A stretch of 64,000 nucleotides of DNA from Campylobacter concisus (lineage in GTDB: Bacteria > Campylobacterota > Campylobacteria > Campylobacterales > Campylobacteraceae): positions 124,001 through 188,000 of the forward strand of contig NZ_PIRM01000001.1 of NCBI RefSeq assembly GCF_003049735.1. Reading direction: 5' to 3'. Position numbers and translations under genes: made by a program. Of this stretch, positions 46,371 through 55,756 are shown one piece after another (positions within the stretch are counted from its first letter, which is position 1; the number at the start of each line of letters is the position of its first letter). The notes beneath the pieces are model-generated. The model saw only the letters and a program-made list of their open reading frames with translations, searched no databases and was not told where the DNA came from.

Positions 46371-47353
46371 AATTTAGCGAGTTTTTTGATATCTGGGTCA
46401 ATGAAAACTACTATAAATTTGGCGTAGATATCGGTAAAAAGGGCGATTTTTATACAAATGTAAGCGTTGGCTATCTTTTTGGTGCTTGCCTTGCGAACTA
46501 CTTTTTAAAGCTGCTTAAAAACGGCGAAATTTCTAGCTCTTGCAAGGTCGTGGAGATCGGTGCGAACTCAGGCGATATGCTAGCTGACTTTGCGCAAGGA
46601 ATTTTTACACTTGAGCCAGAAATTTTGCCAAATTTGGAGTTTATAATCATCGAACCTCATGAAATTTTACGCAAAAAACAGCTTGAAACCTTTAAAAATC
46701 GCTTTGGTGACGAGGTTAGAGTAGGGCACTATGAAAATTTGGACGAGTGCTCGTTTGATGAAATTTTTGTCATCTCAAATGAGCTACTTGACGCATTTGG
46801 TTGCGAGGTGATAGACGGACAAAATATACTTTTTGTGGATGATGATCTAAAATTTCACTGGCAAAAGGCGGATCAAAATTTACTAGCTCTTGCAAAAAAA
46901 TTTGGCATAAAAAAGGGCGAGATATCAACTAGCTACGCTAAATTTGCGCTCCAGCTTGCAAATGCGGCAAAAAAGGTGAGATTTTTAAGCTTTGACTACG
47001 GCGAATTTGAGCCAAAAAATGAATTTAGTTTAAGGATTTTTAAAGACCATCAAGTATTTTCTTTATTTGAAATTTCAGATCTTGAGCCATATTTTAAAAG
47101 ATCGGATCTAACATATAGCCTTTGCTTTAAGCAAGTAAAAGAGGCTTTTAGTGAGGCTGGCTTTAAGATGCTTAAATTTAAAAAACAAAACGAAGCTTTA
47201 GTTTGCGATCTTGGTGTGGATGAAATTTTATCTTTAGTACTTGAAAAAGGTAGCAAGCAAGCCTATGAAAATGCAGCCAAACAGGCGAAATTTCTACTCT
47301 CGCCCGAGTTTTTAGGCGAGAAGTTTAAATTTATAGAGTTTTTAAAGAGCTAG
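46367..47353 (+). CDS. MidA-like SAM-dependent methyltransferase (DUF185)
   Basis: The 328-residue protein has the class I methyltransferase motif VVEIGANSGDMLADF, then FIIIEPHEILRKKQ and ISNELLDAFGCEV, preceded by KGDFYTNVSVGYLFG. These are the DUF185/MidA blocks. The human relative NDUFAF7 methylates an arginine of a complex I subunit, so a role in respiratory-complex maturation is possible here. It overlaps the TRIC-like gene by 4 bases and the convergent YbaK-like gene by 12. Confidence 0.88.
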   Translation: MKFSEFFDIWVNENYYKFGVDIGKKGDFYTNVSVGYLFGACLANYFLKLLKNGEISSSCKVVEIGANSGDMLADFAQGIFTLEPEILPNLEFIIIEPHEILRKKQLETFKNRFGDEVRVGHYENLDECSFDEIFVISNELLDAFGCEVIDGQNILFVDDDLKFHWQKADQNLLALAKKFGIKKGEISTSYAKFALQLANAAKKVRFLSFDYGEFEPKNEFSLRIFKDHQVFSLFEISDLEPYFKRSDLTYSLCFKQVKEAFSEAGFKMLKFKKQNEALVCDLGVDEILSLVLEKGSKQAYENAAKQAKFLLSPEFLGEKFKFIEFLKS

Positions 47354-47824
47354 CCTAGCGATATTGACAAAACTTGCCTCGCAAGCCTTTAAAAGATCAT
47401 TTGGTGCTATTTTTATCTGTTTGCCTCTTACTCCAGCACTTACTAACACGTATTCTTGCTCTTTTGCACGTTCATCGATAAATGTTGCAAAGTGTTTTTT
47501 CATAGCAAGCGGTGAGCAGCCGCCCCTGATGTAGCCAGTGATCTTTTCTAAGTCTTTTAAATTTATAAGCTCGCAGCGTTTGGCACCACACGCGTGAGCA
47601 AGTGCTTTTAGATCAAGCTCCAAATCGCCCTGCAAGCAAGCAACAACGAAATTTTTAGGCTCACACTCACAAACGATAGTTTTATAAATTTGCTTTATAT
47701 CTTGCTTAGTGCTAGCTGCTACGTGGAGGGCTGAAAGATCGTTTAAATCGACCTCATACTCTAAAATTTCATAATTAATTTTTAGCTTGTCTAAAGCTCT
47801 AGCAGCATTTGTCTTATGTATCAT
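47342..47824 (-). CDS. YbaK-type aminoacyl-tRNA deacylase
   Basis: The 160-residue protein is of the YbaK/EbsC family, which clears mischarged tRNA (Cys-tRNA-Pro in E. coli). Seen are TNAARALDKLKINYEILEYE, the conserved KTIVCECEPKNFVVACLQGD and the signature GYIRGGCSPLAMKKHF. Usual family length. It converges on the MidA-like gene and overlaps its last 12 bases. Confidence 0.93.
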   Translation of the reverse strand: MIHKTNAARALDKLKINYEILEYEVDLNDLSALHVAASTKQDIKQIYKTIVCECEPKNFVVACLQGDLELDLKALAHACGAKRCELINLKDLEKITGYIRGGCSPLAMKKHFATFIDERAKEQEYVLVSAGVRGKQIKIAPNDLLKACEASFVNIARLAL

Positions 47825-47882
47825 TTTTTCTCATTTTTGCGAATTTTTTGTATAATTATAGCCAAAACTTAAAGGAGGAAAG

Positions 47883-48419
47883 ATGGCTGAAGAAGTTGAA
47901 GAGAAAAAGGCAAAAAAAGGTGGCAATGGTGCATTAATGATAATTATCATTGCGATATTTGTTTTGCTGCTAGTTATTGGAGGGCTAGTCGCGTTTTTGA
48001 TGCTTAGTTCTGACGAGCCAAAAGAGGCAAATATGATGCAAGCACCAGCTCAGACTCAAACGCAGTCCATGCCAGCTCAAAACAAGGCAAAGCATGGTAG
48101 CAACGACTATTCAAATATGGGGCCGATATATCCGCTTGATCAGTTTATTGTAAATTTGCTTAGCGAAAATGGCTCAAGATTTCTTAAAACAAAGATCGAT
48201 ATGGAGCAAAGCGATGAGTTGCTAACTCCTGAGCTTGATAAGAAAAAAGCACTTTTAAGAGATATTATTATCAGAACACTTTCATCAAAAACCTACGAAG
48301 AAGTAAGCACTGCAAAGGGCAAGGATAGGCTAAAAGACGAGATCGTCGGCAAGCTAAATGAAGTGCTAAATGATGGCTACATCAAAAACATATTTTTTAC
48401 TGATTTTGTGGTGCAATGA
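47883..48419 (+). CDS. fliL: FliL, flagellar stator-associated protein
   Basis: The 178-residue protein has a short charged cytoplasmic N terminus, one membrane helix ([25 protein letters not shown] in pieces), a Pro/Gln linker, and a periplasmic FliL domain with [27 protein letters not shown] and [16 protein letters not shown]. FliL surrounds the MotAB stator of the flagellar motor. AAAGGAGG sits just before the ATG, an unusually strong ribosome site. It overlaps acpS by 4 bases. Confidence 0.95.
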   Translation: MAEEVEEKKAKKGGNGALMIIIIAIFVLLLVIGGLVAFLMLSSDEPKEANMMQAPAQTQTQSMPAQNKAKHGSNDYSNMGPIYPLDQFIVNLLSENGSRFLKTKIDMEQSDELLTPELDKKKALLRDIIIRTLSSKTYEEVSTAKGKDRLKDEIVGKLNEVLNDGYIKNIFFTDFVVQ

Positions 48420-48760
48420 TAGGCATTGATATCGTTAAGATAGATAGAATTTCAAAACTTAAGGCTCGTTATGGCGAGCTTTTTTTAAAAAAATTTCTTA
48501 GTGATGACGAGATCACGCTAGCAAAAAACGATGCGACTTTGGCTGGATTTTGGGCGGCCAAAGAAGCAGCTAGCAAAGCCCTTGGTGTGGGCATCAGCAA
48601 AGAGTGTGGCTTTTTGGACATTGAGCTTAGCAAAGACGCAAAAAACGCACCAAAGATAAAATTTAGCACAAAAATTTATACAAATTTTAATATCAAAGAA
48701 GCAAGCCTTAGCATAACTCACGATGGCGGATTTGCCGTAGCTGCAGTGATGATTGTCTAA
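48416..48760 (+). CDS. acpS: AcpS, holo-acyl-carrier-protein synthase
   Basis: The enzyme transfers 4'-phosphopantetheine from CoA to acyl carrier protein. The 114-residue protein has the family landmarks [11 protein letters not shown] with the Mg-binding Asp, and [16 protein letters not shown] with the catalytic Glu. It ends [17 protein letters not shown]. Usual trimeric AcpS length. Coupled to fliL by a 4-base overlap, an arrangement common in Campylobacterota. Confidence 0.96.
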   Translation: MIGIDIVKIDRISKLKARYGELFLKKFLSDDEITLAKNDATLAGFWAAKEAASKALGVGISKECGFLDIELSKDAKNAPKIKFSTKIYTNFNIKEASLSITHDGGFAVAAVMIV

Positions 48761-48904
48761 AATTTATGCATTTTTACAAAGCTTTTTAATATCTTTTAAC
48801 TACTTCTGATAAATTTAAAAAACGTATTTTTATAAAATTTTTTAAAGAAAAGACGATATCTTTAATTAAGATTTAATGGAGCTAAAGAAACTAAGGATAG
48901 TAAA

Positions 48905-49675
48905 ATGCAAATTTCTAATAATCTCCCAACTTCTAACTATCTCTCAAGAGAGAACATAGCAAGAGAGATGGGCTTTAAATTTAATGATATAAACGAGATA
49001 CTTAGTAACGATATGGGTCATGGCATGGCATTTCCTAAGTATATGAGCCTAGACGATAAAGCTAAAGCAAGAGAATACGACAGATATGAGCACTCACTCA
49101 CTGGCTTCGTAAAAGGTGAAGGAGATGCGAGAGTAAGCATACTTGGCAAGCTAATGGGCTATGACGACTCTTTTTCAAAAGATGAGATAGATGAGCTAAA
49201 GAAATTTATAGATGATAGTAGTGCTTTAGGGCTTGAGAGAGCTTTTGGTGACTCAGAGACTTTATCCGTTAATGAATTTATAAAAAGATATACCAGAAAG
49301 CATGGTTTCTCTGACTTTACCTTTGGTGGAACAAAAACAGCCGAGTTACTTGATAGCGATATGAGCGTTGATGAGTTTAAAGCTAATTGGACTAAATTTG
49401 CACTAAAAAAGCGCTTTGGTTTAGAGCTTGATGAGGAGCTAGCAAAAGAGACTATAAATTCCATCAATGATCTTGAAACACAAAACGAAGAAGATAAAAA
49501 AGAGAAGAAATTTACACCTATACAAGTTACTAAAAAATCTCACACCTATAAGCTTGAAGCCGATGAGAGATTTAAAGAGCTTTATAAATTTATAAAGAGT
49601 GAATTTGATAGTGGCAAGAGCATGTTTGAAATTTTAGAAAAAGTGACAAAGCTTAAAGTGGATAAGAGGGCATAG
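48905..49675 (+). CDS. Hypothetical protein of unknown function, probably truncated by frameshift
   Basis: The 256-residue soluble protein is rich in Lys, Asp and Glu and mainly helical, with SLDDKAKAREYDRYEHSLTG, DGLMGYDDSFSKDEIDELKK-like segments and a C-terminal EILEKVTKLKVDKRA. I do not recognise a family. There is no signal peptide, membrane helix or enzyme motif. The ATG is preceded by AAGGATAGTAAA. It stands alone between acpS and radA. An open frame continues for 45 codons beyond its stop in another frame, so the natural protein may be about 300 residues. Confidence 0.75.
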   Translation: MQISNNLPTSNYLSRENIAREMGFKFNDINEILSNDMGHGMAFPKYMSLDDKAKAREYDRYEHSLTGFVKGEGDARVSILGKLMGYDDSFSKDEIDELKKFIDDSSALGLERAFGDSETLSVNEFIKRYTRKHGFSDFTFGGTKTAELLDSDMSVDEFKANWTKFALKKRFGLELDEELAKETINSINDLETQNEEDKKEKKFTPIQVTKKSHTYKLEADERFKELYKFIKSEFDSGKSMFEILEKVTKLKVDKRA

Positions 49676-49811
49676 GTATTTTATAAGCAAAGAATGGAAT
49701 TTTTATAATTTAAATTTCAAAGAAAAAAGCATAGATATCCTAAGACTTATGCAAAAGATAAAAATATGGTTTAGCCAGCAAAGTATTGATATTAAGTCGC
49801 TAGCAAGATAA
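49674..49811 (+). pseudogene. Out-of-frame continuation of the 256-residue protein
   Basis: The frame beginning at AGG 49674 is open for 45 codons and gives RYFISKEWNFYNLNFKEK, then SIDILRLMQKIKIWFSQQ and SIDIKSLAR before TAA. Removing one G from the GGG at 49668-49670 region would join it to the preceding gene. It reads like a genuine protein C terminus. It could be a true frameshift, a sequencing error or chance. Confidence 0.35.
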
Positions 49812-49813
49812 AT

Positions 49814-51154
49814 TTACATCCACTCAAGCACTTGCGTGATATCTTTGGCGTAAAAGCACTTTAGACCCTGCGTGTCAAGCGGCTTGTTTGGGATGATCGC
49901 ATTTTTAAATTTCTGCATTTTTGCCTCTTTTAGGCGCTGATCTAGGTTGAAAATTTCTCTTATTTCGCCGTTTAGGCTTAGCTCACCGATGAATACACTA
50001 TCCTTGCTAATAGGGCGGTTTTTGAAGCTACTGATTATCGCTGCAATGACGGCTAGATCGGCCGCAGTTTCGCTTATCTTAACTCCACCTGAAACGTTTA
50101 TGAAGACGTCGTAGTGCCCAAGTGGAATTTCTAGCTTTCGCTCAAGAAGTGCTAGCAGCATATCTAGGCGGTTTCTCTCAAAGCCAGTCGAGCTTCGTTT
50201 TGGATAGGCGCTTTCGCAAACAAGTGCCTGAATTTCGATGCTAAGTGCCCTTGAGCCTTCCATTATGATGGTGATCGCACTGCCACTCATCGCTCCGCCA
50301 CGTGTGAAAAATTTACTAGAAACCTCATTTGCGCTCACCAGTCCATGCTGACTCATCTCAAAGATGCCAACCTCGCTTGTTGAGCCAAAGCGGTTTTTAA
50401 ACCCACGCAAAATTCTTAGCTCTCTGCTCGCGTCACCCTCAAAATAAAGCACCACATCGACCATATGCTCAAGTACCCTTGGTCCTGCGATCGAACCCTC
50501 TTTGGTGATGTGACCTATGATAAAAACGCAGATATTTTGGCTCTTTGCAAGCCTCATCAGCTCAAATGTGATCTCACGAACCTGCGTGATAGAGCCAGGG
50601 GCGGAGCTTATATTTTGGCTATAAAGTGTTTGAATAGAGTCGATTACTAGCACTTTGTAGTCGCTCTTTTGCACTTCAAGCAGGATATCTTCTAGACAAA
50701 TTTCAGTTAGTAGGTATAAATTTTTATCCACCGCATTTAATCTGTCGGCTCTCATTTTTATCTGGCTTTGACTCTCTTCGCCACTTACATAGAGCGTTTT
50801 TTTACCGTCTTTTGCTAAATTTGAGCCAATTTTTAGAAGCAGGGTTGATTTGCCAATTCCTGGACTACCGCCTATTAAAACGAGTGAGCCTTCGACAACG
50901 CCACCACCAAGAACGAGGTCTAGCTCGCTATCTTTGGTGCTAAATCTCGTGAAATTTTGAATTTCTACCTCGTCGATACTTACAGCCTTGCTAGGCACTC
51001 CGGTGCTTTTTGCTATCTCTTTGCTTATCTTTATCTCTTGCTGACTAAGCTCGACAAAGCTATCCCAAGCCCCACATTGTGGGCATTTGCCTAGCCATTT
51101 ACTCTGCTGATTTCCGCACGCTTGACATTCAAAAACTGGCTTTGTTTTTGCCAT
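49814..51154 (-). CDS. radA: RadA (Sms), DNA recombination helicase
   Basis: RadA drives branch migration in homologous recombination and natural transformation. The 446-residue protein has the N-terminal zinc finger CQACGNQQSKWLGKCPQCG, Walker A GGSPGIGKST, the RadA-specific KNRFGSTSEVG motif and a C-terminal Lon-like domain. It overlaps the upstream VanZ-like gene by 26 bases. It is the last gene of the reverse run TlpA-like, ftsY, vanZ-like, radA. Confidence 0.96.
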   Translation of the reverse strand: MAKTKPVFECQACGNQQSKWLGKCPQCGAWDSFVELSQQEIKISKEIAKSTGVPSKAVSIDEVEIQNFTRFSTKDSELDLVLGGGVVEGSLVLIGGSPGIGKSTLLLKIGSNLAKDGKKTLYVSGEESQSQIKMRADRLNAVDKNLYLLTEICLEDILLEVQKSDYKVLVIDSIQTLYSQNISSAPGSITQVREITFELMRLAKSQNICVFIIGHITKEGSIAGPRVLEHMVDVVLYFEGDASRELRILRGFKNRFGSTSEVGIFEMSQHGLVSANEVSSKFFTRGGAMSGSAITIIMEGSRALSIEIQALVCESAYPKRSSTGFERNRLDMLLALLERKLEIPLGHYDVFINVSGGVKISETAADLAVIAAIISSFKNRPISKDSVFIGELSLNGEIREIFNLDQRLKEAKMQKFKNAIIPNKPLDTQGLKCFYAKDITQVLEWM

Positions 51155-51491
51155 AAATTATCCTTTTTAAAATTTCAACTACTATCACTCCAAAAGCCGC
51201 TCCTATCATGTCAGTCACGATGTCAAGTAGGCTAAAGCTCCTGTTTGGTAAAAATGCTTGAACGAGCTCTATTTGCACACCGAAGGCTAAAAGTAGGGCT
51301 AAATTTTTAAAAATTTTAAACTCATAGCCAAGATAGAGCAGGATGTATAGGACGCAAAAAGCTAAAAAATGATTTGCTTTATCCCACGAATTTTCGATGA
51401 TCATGGGACTTTTTGGAGTAAATGCAAGAAAATCAATCGCCAAAAGAGCGATAAAAAAGCAAATTTTACTAAGAAATTTTACCCTACTCAA
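51129..51491 (-). CDS. VanZ-like membrane protein
   Basis: The 120-residue protein has four hydrophobic helices and the VanZ-family pattern SWDKANHFLAFCVLYILLYL, FGVQIELVQAFLPNRSFSLLDIVTDMIGA. VanZ relatives are membrane proteins of unclear function; the founding member gives low teicoplanin resistance. Nothing here points to resistance. It overlaps ftsY by 8 bases and radA by 26. Confidence 0.85.
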   Translation of the reverse strand: MSRVKFLSKICFFIALLAIDFLAFTPKSPMIIENSWDKANHFLAFCVLYILLYLGYEFKIFKNLALLLAFGVQIELVQAFLPNRSFSLLDIVTDMIGAAFGVIVVEILKRIIYGKNKASF

Positions 51492-52350
51492 AAATGGCGT
51501 CCATCAGCTCGTCTAAAAACTCGTCTGGGTTAAATTTGATGATATCGTCCATGCTCTCACCAACGCCTATATAAAATATAGGTAGCTCAAGCTCTCTTGC
51601 CACACCAAATAGCGCTCCGCCCTTTGCAGTGCCGTCAAGCTTTGTGATGATGACGCCATCAAGAGAGACGATCTCGTTAAATGCTTTTGCCTGCGCGACA
51701 CCAGCGTTGCCCTGTGTGCCATCAAGGATGAGGATCTTGCGGTGAGGCGCCTTTTCGTAGGCTTTTTTGCTGATACGAACGATCTTATCAAGCTCGTTTG
51801 CTAAATTTGTCTGGTTTTGAAGTCTACCAGCTGTGTCAAGGATGACTCGGTCGATACCTTTTGCAAGGGCTGAGCTGATCGTATCGTAAGCAACAGCCGA
51901 AGGATCATGTCCTTGCTGTGTGGCGACTATTGGCACATTTAGTCTAATTGACCATTGGCGTAGCTGCTCGATCGCTCCAGCTCTAAATGTATCACAAGCA
52001 CCCAAAATGACGCTTTTACCGTTATTTTTATATAAATTTGCAAGCTTTGCGATTGTGGTCGTCTTGCCAGCGCCATTTACGCCAAGGATGAGATCGACAA
52101 ATGGCTTATCAGGCTCGATCACACGTTCGTTTTCGTAGATGAAATAGCTACTCATAACGCGCCTAAGATCAGCTCTGCTCACTTCATCTTGTGGCGGTAA
52201 GTAGTATAAAATTTCTTCCACGATCTCGTAAGCTACGTCGGCCTCAAGTAAAATTTCTTCTAAGCTTTCTTTGTCTATCTTTTTTGACTTCTTCGCTGAG
52301 CTTATCGCTCCAAAAGTCTTCTCAAGGCCTTTTTTTAGAAAATCAAGCAT
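51484..52350 (-). CDS. ftsY: FtsY, signal recognition particle receptor
   Basis: FtsY docks SRP-ribosome complexes at the membrane for co-translational insertion. The 288-residue protein is the compact NG form: the N domain, then the GTPase motifs GVNGAGKTTTIAKLA (G1), DTFRAGAIEQL, DTAGR (G3) and TKLDGTAKGG (G4). The long acidic A domain of E. coli FtsY is absent, as is usual in this group. One-base stop-start overlap with the upstream TlpA-like gene. Confidence 0.96.
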   Translation of the reverse strand: MLDFLKKGLEKTFGAISSAKKSKKIDKESLEEILLEADVAYEIVEEILYYLPPQDEVSRADLRRVMSSYFIYENERVIEPDKPFVDLILGVNGAGKTTTIAKLANLYKNNGKSVILGACDTFRAGAIEQLRQWSIRLNVPIVATQQGHDPSAVAYDTISSALAKGIDRVILDTAGRLQNQTNLANELDKIVRISKKAYEKAPHRKILILDGTQGNAGVAQAKAFNEIVSLDGVIITKLDGTAKGGALFGVARELELPIFYIGVGESMDDIIKFNPDEFLDELMDAIFE

Positions 52351-52982
52351 TATTTTGTTGCCCTATTTATGTCGTTTTCAAGCATCTCTTCAGGTACAAG
52401 ACCGATGTAGCCCTGAACGTAGTCGCCATTTGCTTTAAAAAGTGCTGACGCAGGCAAGCCTTTTATACCGCCCATCGCTTTTTCAAATAAAAAATTTCCC
52501 TCGCCGACTGCGACTTCGTATTTTATTTTATATTTTTGAGCAAAATCTTTTACTTCATCTTCACTTTTGTCTTCAAGTAGCACACCAACGATATCTAGCT
52601 CGTTTTTAAATTTCTCGCTTAGGTTGTTTAAGTGTGGGATCTCAGCCTTGCAAGGAGGGCACCAAGTGGCAAAAAATACGTAAAGAGTTGCTTTTTTACC
52701 ATCTTTTACGTCAAAGCCATTACTTCTTTTTGTAATCTGCATAGTTGCTCCACTTAGCAGCTTTAGATTTATCTCTTTTATCTCGTTGTCTTGGGTACTT
52801 TCACTCATTTTTGGAGTGAGTGAGTCTTTGCTTAAATTTTCATCTTTGCTAGCATTTTTATCTAAAATTTTGCCCTGCGTTTGTTCGCTTGTATTTTGCT
52901 CTTTTTTTTGCTTGTTATCGTCGCCGCATCCAAAAAATGCAAAAATGCAAAGTGATGTTATAATTGCTCGTTTTAATGTCAT
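52350..52982 (-). CDS. TlpA-like thioredoxin-fold lipoprotein
   Basis: The 210-residue protein has a lipoprotein signal ending FAFFGC (Cys about residue 19), a long Lys/Gln/Ser linker, and a thioredoxin fold with VFFATWCPPCKAEIPHL carrying the redox CPPC pair. It should be a membrane-anchored periplasmic disulfide reductase or oxidase of the TlpA/ResA type. ATG 52982 is supported by AAAGGAAATTT. A longer frame from 53111 lacks one and its extra region overlaps the divergent gene. Confidence 0.88.
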   Translation of the reverse strand: MTLKRAIITSLCIFAFFGCGDDNKQKKEQNTSEQTQGKILDKNASKDENLSKDSLTPKMSESTQDNEIKEINLKLLSGATMQITKRSNGFDVKDGKKATLYVFFATWCPPCKAEIPHLNNLSEKFKNELDIVGVLLEDKSEDEVKDFAQKYKIKYEVAVGEGNFLFEKAMGGIKGLPASALFKANGDYVQGYIGLVPEEMLENDINRATK

Positions 52983-53031
52983 AAATTTCCTTTTGAATAA
53001 GATTTCAGGATTATACAAGAAAGAGCATAAA

Positions 53032-53676
53032 ATGAGCGTTAATTTAGAAAAAAATGAATTTAGAAAAAATGCAAGAGCAAATTTGATGAAACTTACTAAA
53101 TTTAAGGCCAAATGCTCGCACTATAAAGCTACGAAAACTCTTTTAAAATTGATAAATTTTACAAATTCTAAGAAAGTATTGTTTTATTTGCCACTTAACT
53201 ACGAAGTCGATGTGCTTAAAATAAGGCGAAATTTATCACATAAATGTGAAATTTTTGCCCCTTTTATGGTAGGTCTTAGCTTAAAGATGGTAAGATTGCG
53301 ACTGCCATTTATAACTTATAAATTTAACGTCAGACAGCCATCTGGCAAAAAAATGGATAATGTTAGACTTGATATGGCGGTAGTTCCAGCGATTGGGGTT
53401 GATGGAGCTATGGCTAGGATAGGGCACGGAAAAGGATTTTATGATAGATTTTTTGACTCTTTGCCCATTAAGCCAAAACGGATAGTTTTTCTTGAAATAA
53501 AAGACTTTTACACCAAAGATGTGCTTTCAAATGCACAAGACGCGGTAGCAGACTTTTATATAACCCCAAATAAAAATTATATAAAAAGAGGAATAAATGA
53601 TAGAGGTTTTAATAGGCTTAGGAGCCGGTGTGGCGGGCGTTGGAGCAGGGTATCTATACGCCAAAAAGATAAATGA
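53032..53676 (+). CDS. 5-formyltetrahydrofolate cyclo-ligase
   Basis: The enzyme converts 5-formyl-THF to 5,10-methenyl-THF in one-carbon metabolism. The protein shows KVLFYLPLNYEVDV, VDVLKIRRNL, MDNVRLDMAVVPAIGVD and the folate/ATP signature RIGHGKGFYDRFFD. ATG 53032 follows an A/G-rich stretch. The frame runs 80 bases into rny, giving a basic tail (GFNRLRSRCGGRWSRVSIR) that does not look conserved, so the native stop may have moved. About 214 residues. Confidence 0.88.
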   Translation: MSVNLEKNEFRKNARANLMKLTKFKAKCSHYKATKTLLKLINFTNSKKVLFYLPLNYEVDVLKIRRNLSHKCEIFAPFMVGLSLKMVRLRLPFITYKFNVRQPSGKKMDNVRLDMAVVPAIGVDGAMARIGHGKGFYDRFFDSLPIKPKRIVFLEIKDFYTKDVLSNAQDAVADFYITPNKNYIKRGINDRGFNRLRSRCGGRWSRVSIRQKDK

Positions 53677-55150
53677 TGCAAACTACAACATCTTCTTAGA
53701 ACAAGCAAAAGCAAAAGCAAAAGCAATAGAATACGAAGCTGAACTAACGCTTAAAAATTCTAAAATTTCAGTACAAGAGGCTGAATTTGAGGCTAAAAAA
53801 AGATACGACGATAAGACTACAAAGCTTCAAAAAGAGTATGCAAGTAAATTTGATGAACTAACCAAAAAAGAGAAAATTTTGCTAAATGAGCAAGAGCTCT
53901 TAAACGAAAGTAAAGAGCTTTTTGAAAAAGATAAGCAAGATGCAAAGATAACTTACGAAGAGGGCTTAAATTTAAAAGCGACTTATCAAAACAAAGTAGA
54001 AGAGGCGATAAGAGTGCTTGAGCACGCTGCTGGCTTAACGGAAGAAGAGGCAAAAGAGGTCGTGCTTAAAAAGGTCGAAGAGAAGTCACGTGCGGATATC
54101 GCTCACATCGTTAGAAAATATGAAGAAGAGGCTAAAAGAGAGGCTAAAAAGAGAGTTAATTACATCTTGGCGCAGGCTACGTCAAGATTTGCTGGAGAAT
54201 TTGCGGCTGAGCGTCTGATAAATGTCGTAAATATCAAAAACGATGAGCTAAAAGGTAGGATCATTGGTAAAGAGGGACGTAATATCAAGACCCTTGAAAT
54301 GGTGCTTGGCGTTGATATCATCATCGACGACACGCCTCACGCGATCATACTAAGTAGCTTCAACCTTTACAGACGTGCTATTGCAACAAGAGTGATCGAG
54401 CTTTTGGTAGAGGATGGAAGAATCCAGCCTGCGAGGATAGAAGATCTTCACAAGAAAGTGACTGAAGAATTTGAGCAAAGTATACAAGAAGAGGGCGAAA
54501 ATATCGTCATGGATCTTGGTCTAAATAAAATTCATCCAGAGATCGTAAAACTAATAGGCAAGCTTAAATTTAGAGCAAGCTACGGACAAAATGCCCTTGC
54601 GCACAGCCTTGAAGTAGCTCACCTTGCTGGCATCATTGCAGCTGAGTGTGGCGGAGATGAGAAGCTTGCAAAAAGAGCTGGCATACTTCACGATATCGGT
54701 AAGGCGCTAACTCACGAGTATGAGGGTAGTCACGTTGATCTTGGAGCTGAAATTTGTAAACGCTATAAAGAGCATCCAGTAGTTATCAATGCCATTTATG
54801 CCCATCATGGACACGAAGAAGCAACAAGTATAGAAAGTGCAGCTGTTTGCGCAGCTGACGCACTAAGTGCAGCTCGTCCAGGTGCAAGGCGTGAGGTGCT
54901 TGAGAGCTTCTTAAAGCGTGTCGAAGAGATCGAAAACATCGCAAAAAGCAAAGATGGTATCAAGCAAGCTTATGCGATCAACGCTGGCCGCGAAATTCGT
55001 GTCATCGCAAATGCTAAACTCATAAACGACGACGAGGCCGTGCTTGTAGCAAAAGAGATAGCTCAAGAGATTGAGAGCAAGGTGCAGTATCCTGGTGAGA
55101 TAAAGGTAAGTGTCATCAGAGAGACTCGTGCTGTTGATTTTGCAAAATAA
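53597..55150 (+). CDS. rny: Ribonuclease Y
   Basis: RNase Y is a membrane-anchored endoribonuclease that initiates mRNA decay. The 517-residue protein has an N-terminal membrane helix (IEVLIGLGAGVAGVGAGYLY), a long coiled coil (about 35-190), a KH domain with GRIIGKEGRNIKTLE, and an HD domain with HSLEVAHLAG and GILHDIGKALTHE. The ATG at 53597 lies inside the upstream folate-enzyme frame, with AAAAAGAGG upstream. Usual length. Confidence 0.96.
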   Translation: MIEVLIGLGAGVAGVGAGYLYAKKINDANYNIFLEQAKAKAKAIEYEAELTLKNSKISVQEAEFEAKKRYDDKTTKLQKEYASKFDELTKKEKILLNEQELLNESKELFEKDKQDAKITYEEGLNLKATYQNKVEEAIRVLEHAAGLTEEEAKEVVLKKVEEKSRADIAHIVRKYEEEAKREAKKRVNYILAQATSRFAGEFAAERLINVVNIKNDELKGRIIGKEGRNIKTLEMVLGVDIIIDDTPHAIILSSFNLYRRAIATRVIELLVEDGRIQPARIEDLHKKVTEEFEQSIQEEGENIVMDLGLNKIHPEIVKLIGKLKFRASYGQNALAHSLEVAHLAGIIAAECGGDEKLAKRAGILHDIGKALTHEYEGSHVDLGAEICKRYKEHPVVINAIYAHHGHEEATSIESAAVCAADALSAARPGARREVLESFLKRVEEIENIAKSKDGIKQAYAINAGREIRVIANAKLINDDEAVLVAKEIAQEIESKVQYPGEIKVSVIRETRAVDFAK

Positions 55151-55159
55151 CGGCAGAAT

Positions 55160-55756
55160 ATGAAATTTCTTTTTTCAATTTTATTATTTTTCTCACTTGG
55201 CTTTGCCAGTGAGGAGCTCGTGCTGGACTCGGCTAACTCGTTTATAACAACGATGAGAGGCGCTAGAAACGCTCCTATAAAAGAGCTAATCGAGCAGTCA
55301 AAAGCGACTATCATCTTTCCAAGTGTTAAAAAGGTCGGTTTTGTAGTTGGTGGTATGGGTGGAGATGGCATCATGGTTGTTGGTAACATTAACTCGCCAA
55401 GTGAAATTTTACCAGTTAGCATAAGTGGCGGCAGCATCGGTATACAGCTTGGTTATGAAGATAGTTCACTTGTGCTTTTTATATTTAAAGATAGCATTAT
55501 CCACGATATTAAAGATGCCAAGATTACGCTTGACACGAAGCTTTCAGTAGCTTTTGGTGACATTGGACGCAATTACAGTAAAGTAAGCGATTTTAAATTT
55601 TCAAGTGATATTTACGCATATGCCGCAAATGATGGTTTTTTTGCGGGAGCTAGCTTTGGTGGAGCAGTCATCAGTGCAAGGGAAGAAATTTTAAAGCAAA
55701 GTGGCTATGCCTATGAACAGCTAATAGCCTCAGCATCTAAACTTTTAGGATATTAA
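55160..55756 (+). CDS. Secreted SYLF-domain (Ysc84-like) lipid-binding protein 2
   Basis: The 198-residue protein has a signal peptide (MKFLFSILLFFSLGFA) and the SYLF layout: ATIIFPSVKKVGFVVGGMGGDGIM, LPVSISGGSIGIQLGYED, and FFAGASFGGAVISAREEIL. It is a paralogue of the protein at 44982-45644 but not close in sequence. It sits between rny and a DedA gene with 9- and 1-base junctions. Envelope or lipid role inferred only. Confidence 0.88.
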   Translation: MKFLFSILLFFSLGFASEELVLDSANSFITTMRGARNAPIKELIEQSKATIIFPSVKKVGFVVGGMGGDGIMVVGNINSPSEILPVSISGGSIGIQLGYEDSSLVLFIFKDSIIHDIKDAKITLDTKLSVAFGDIGRNYSKVSDFKFSSDIYAYAANDGFFAGASFGGAVISAREEILKQSGYAYEQLIASASKLLGY

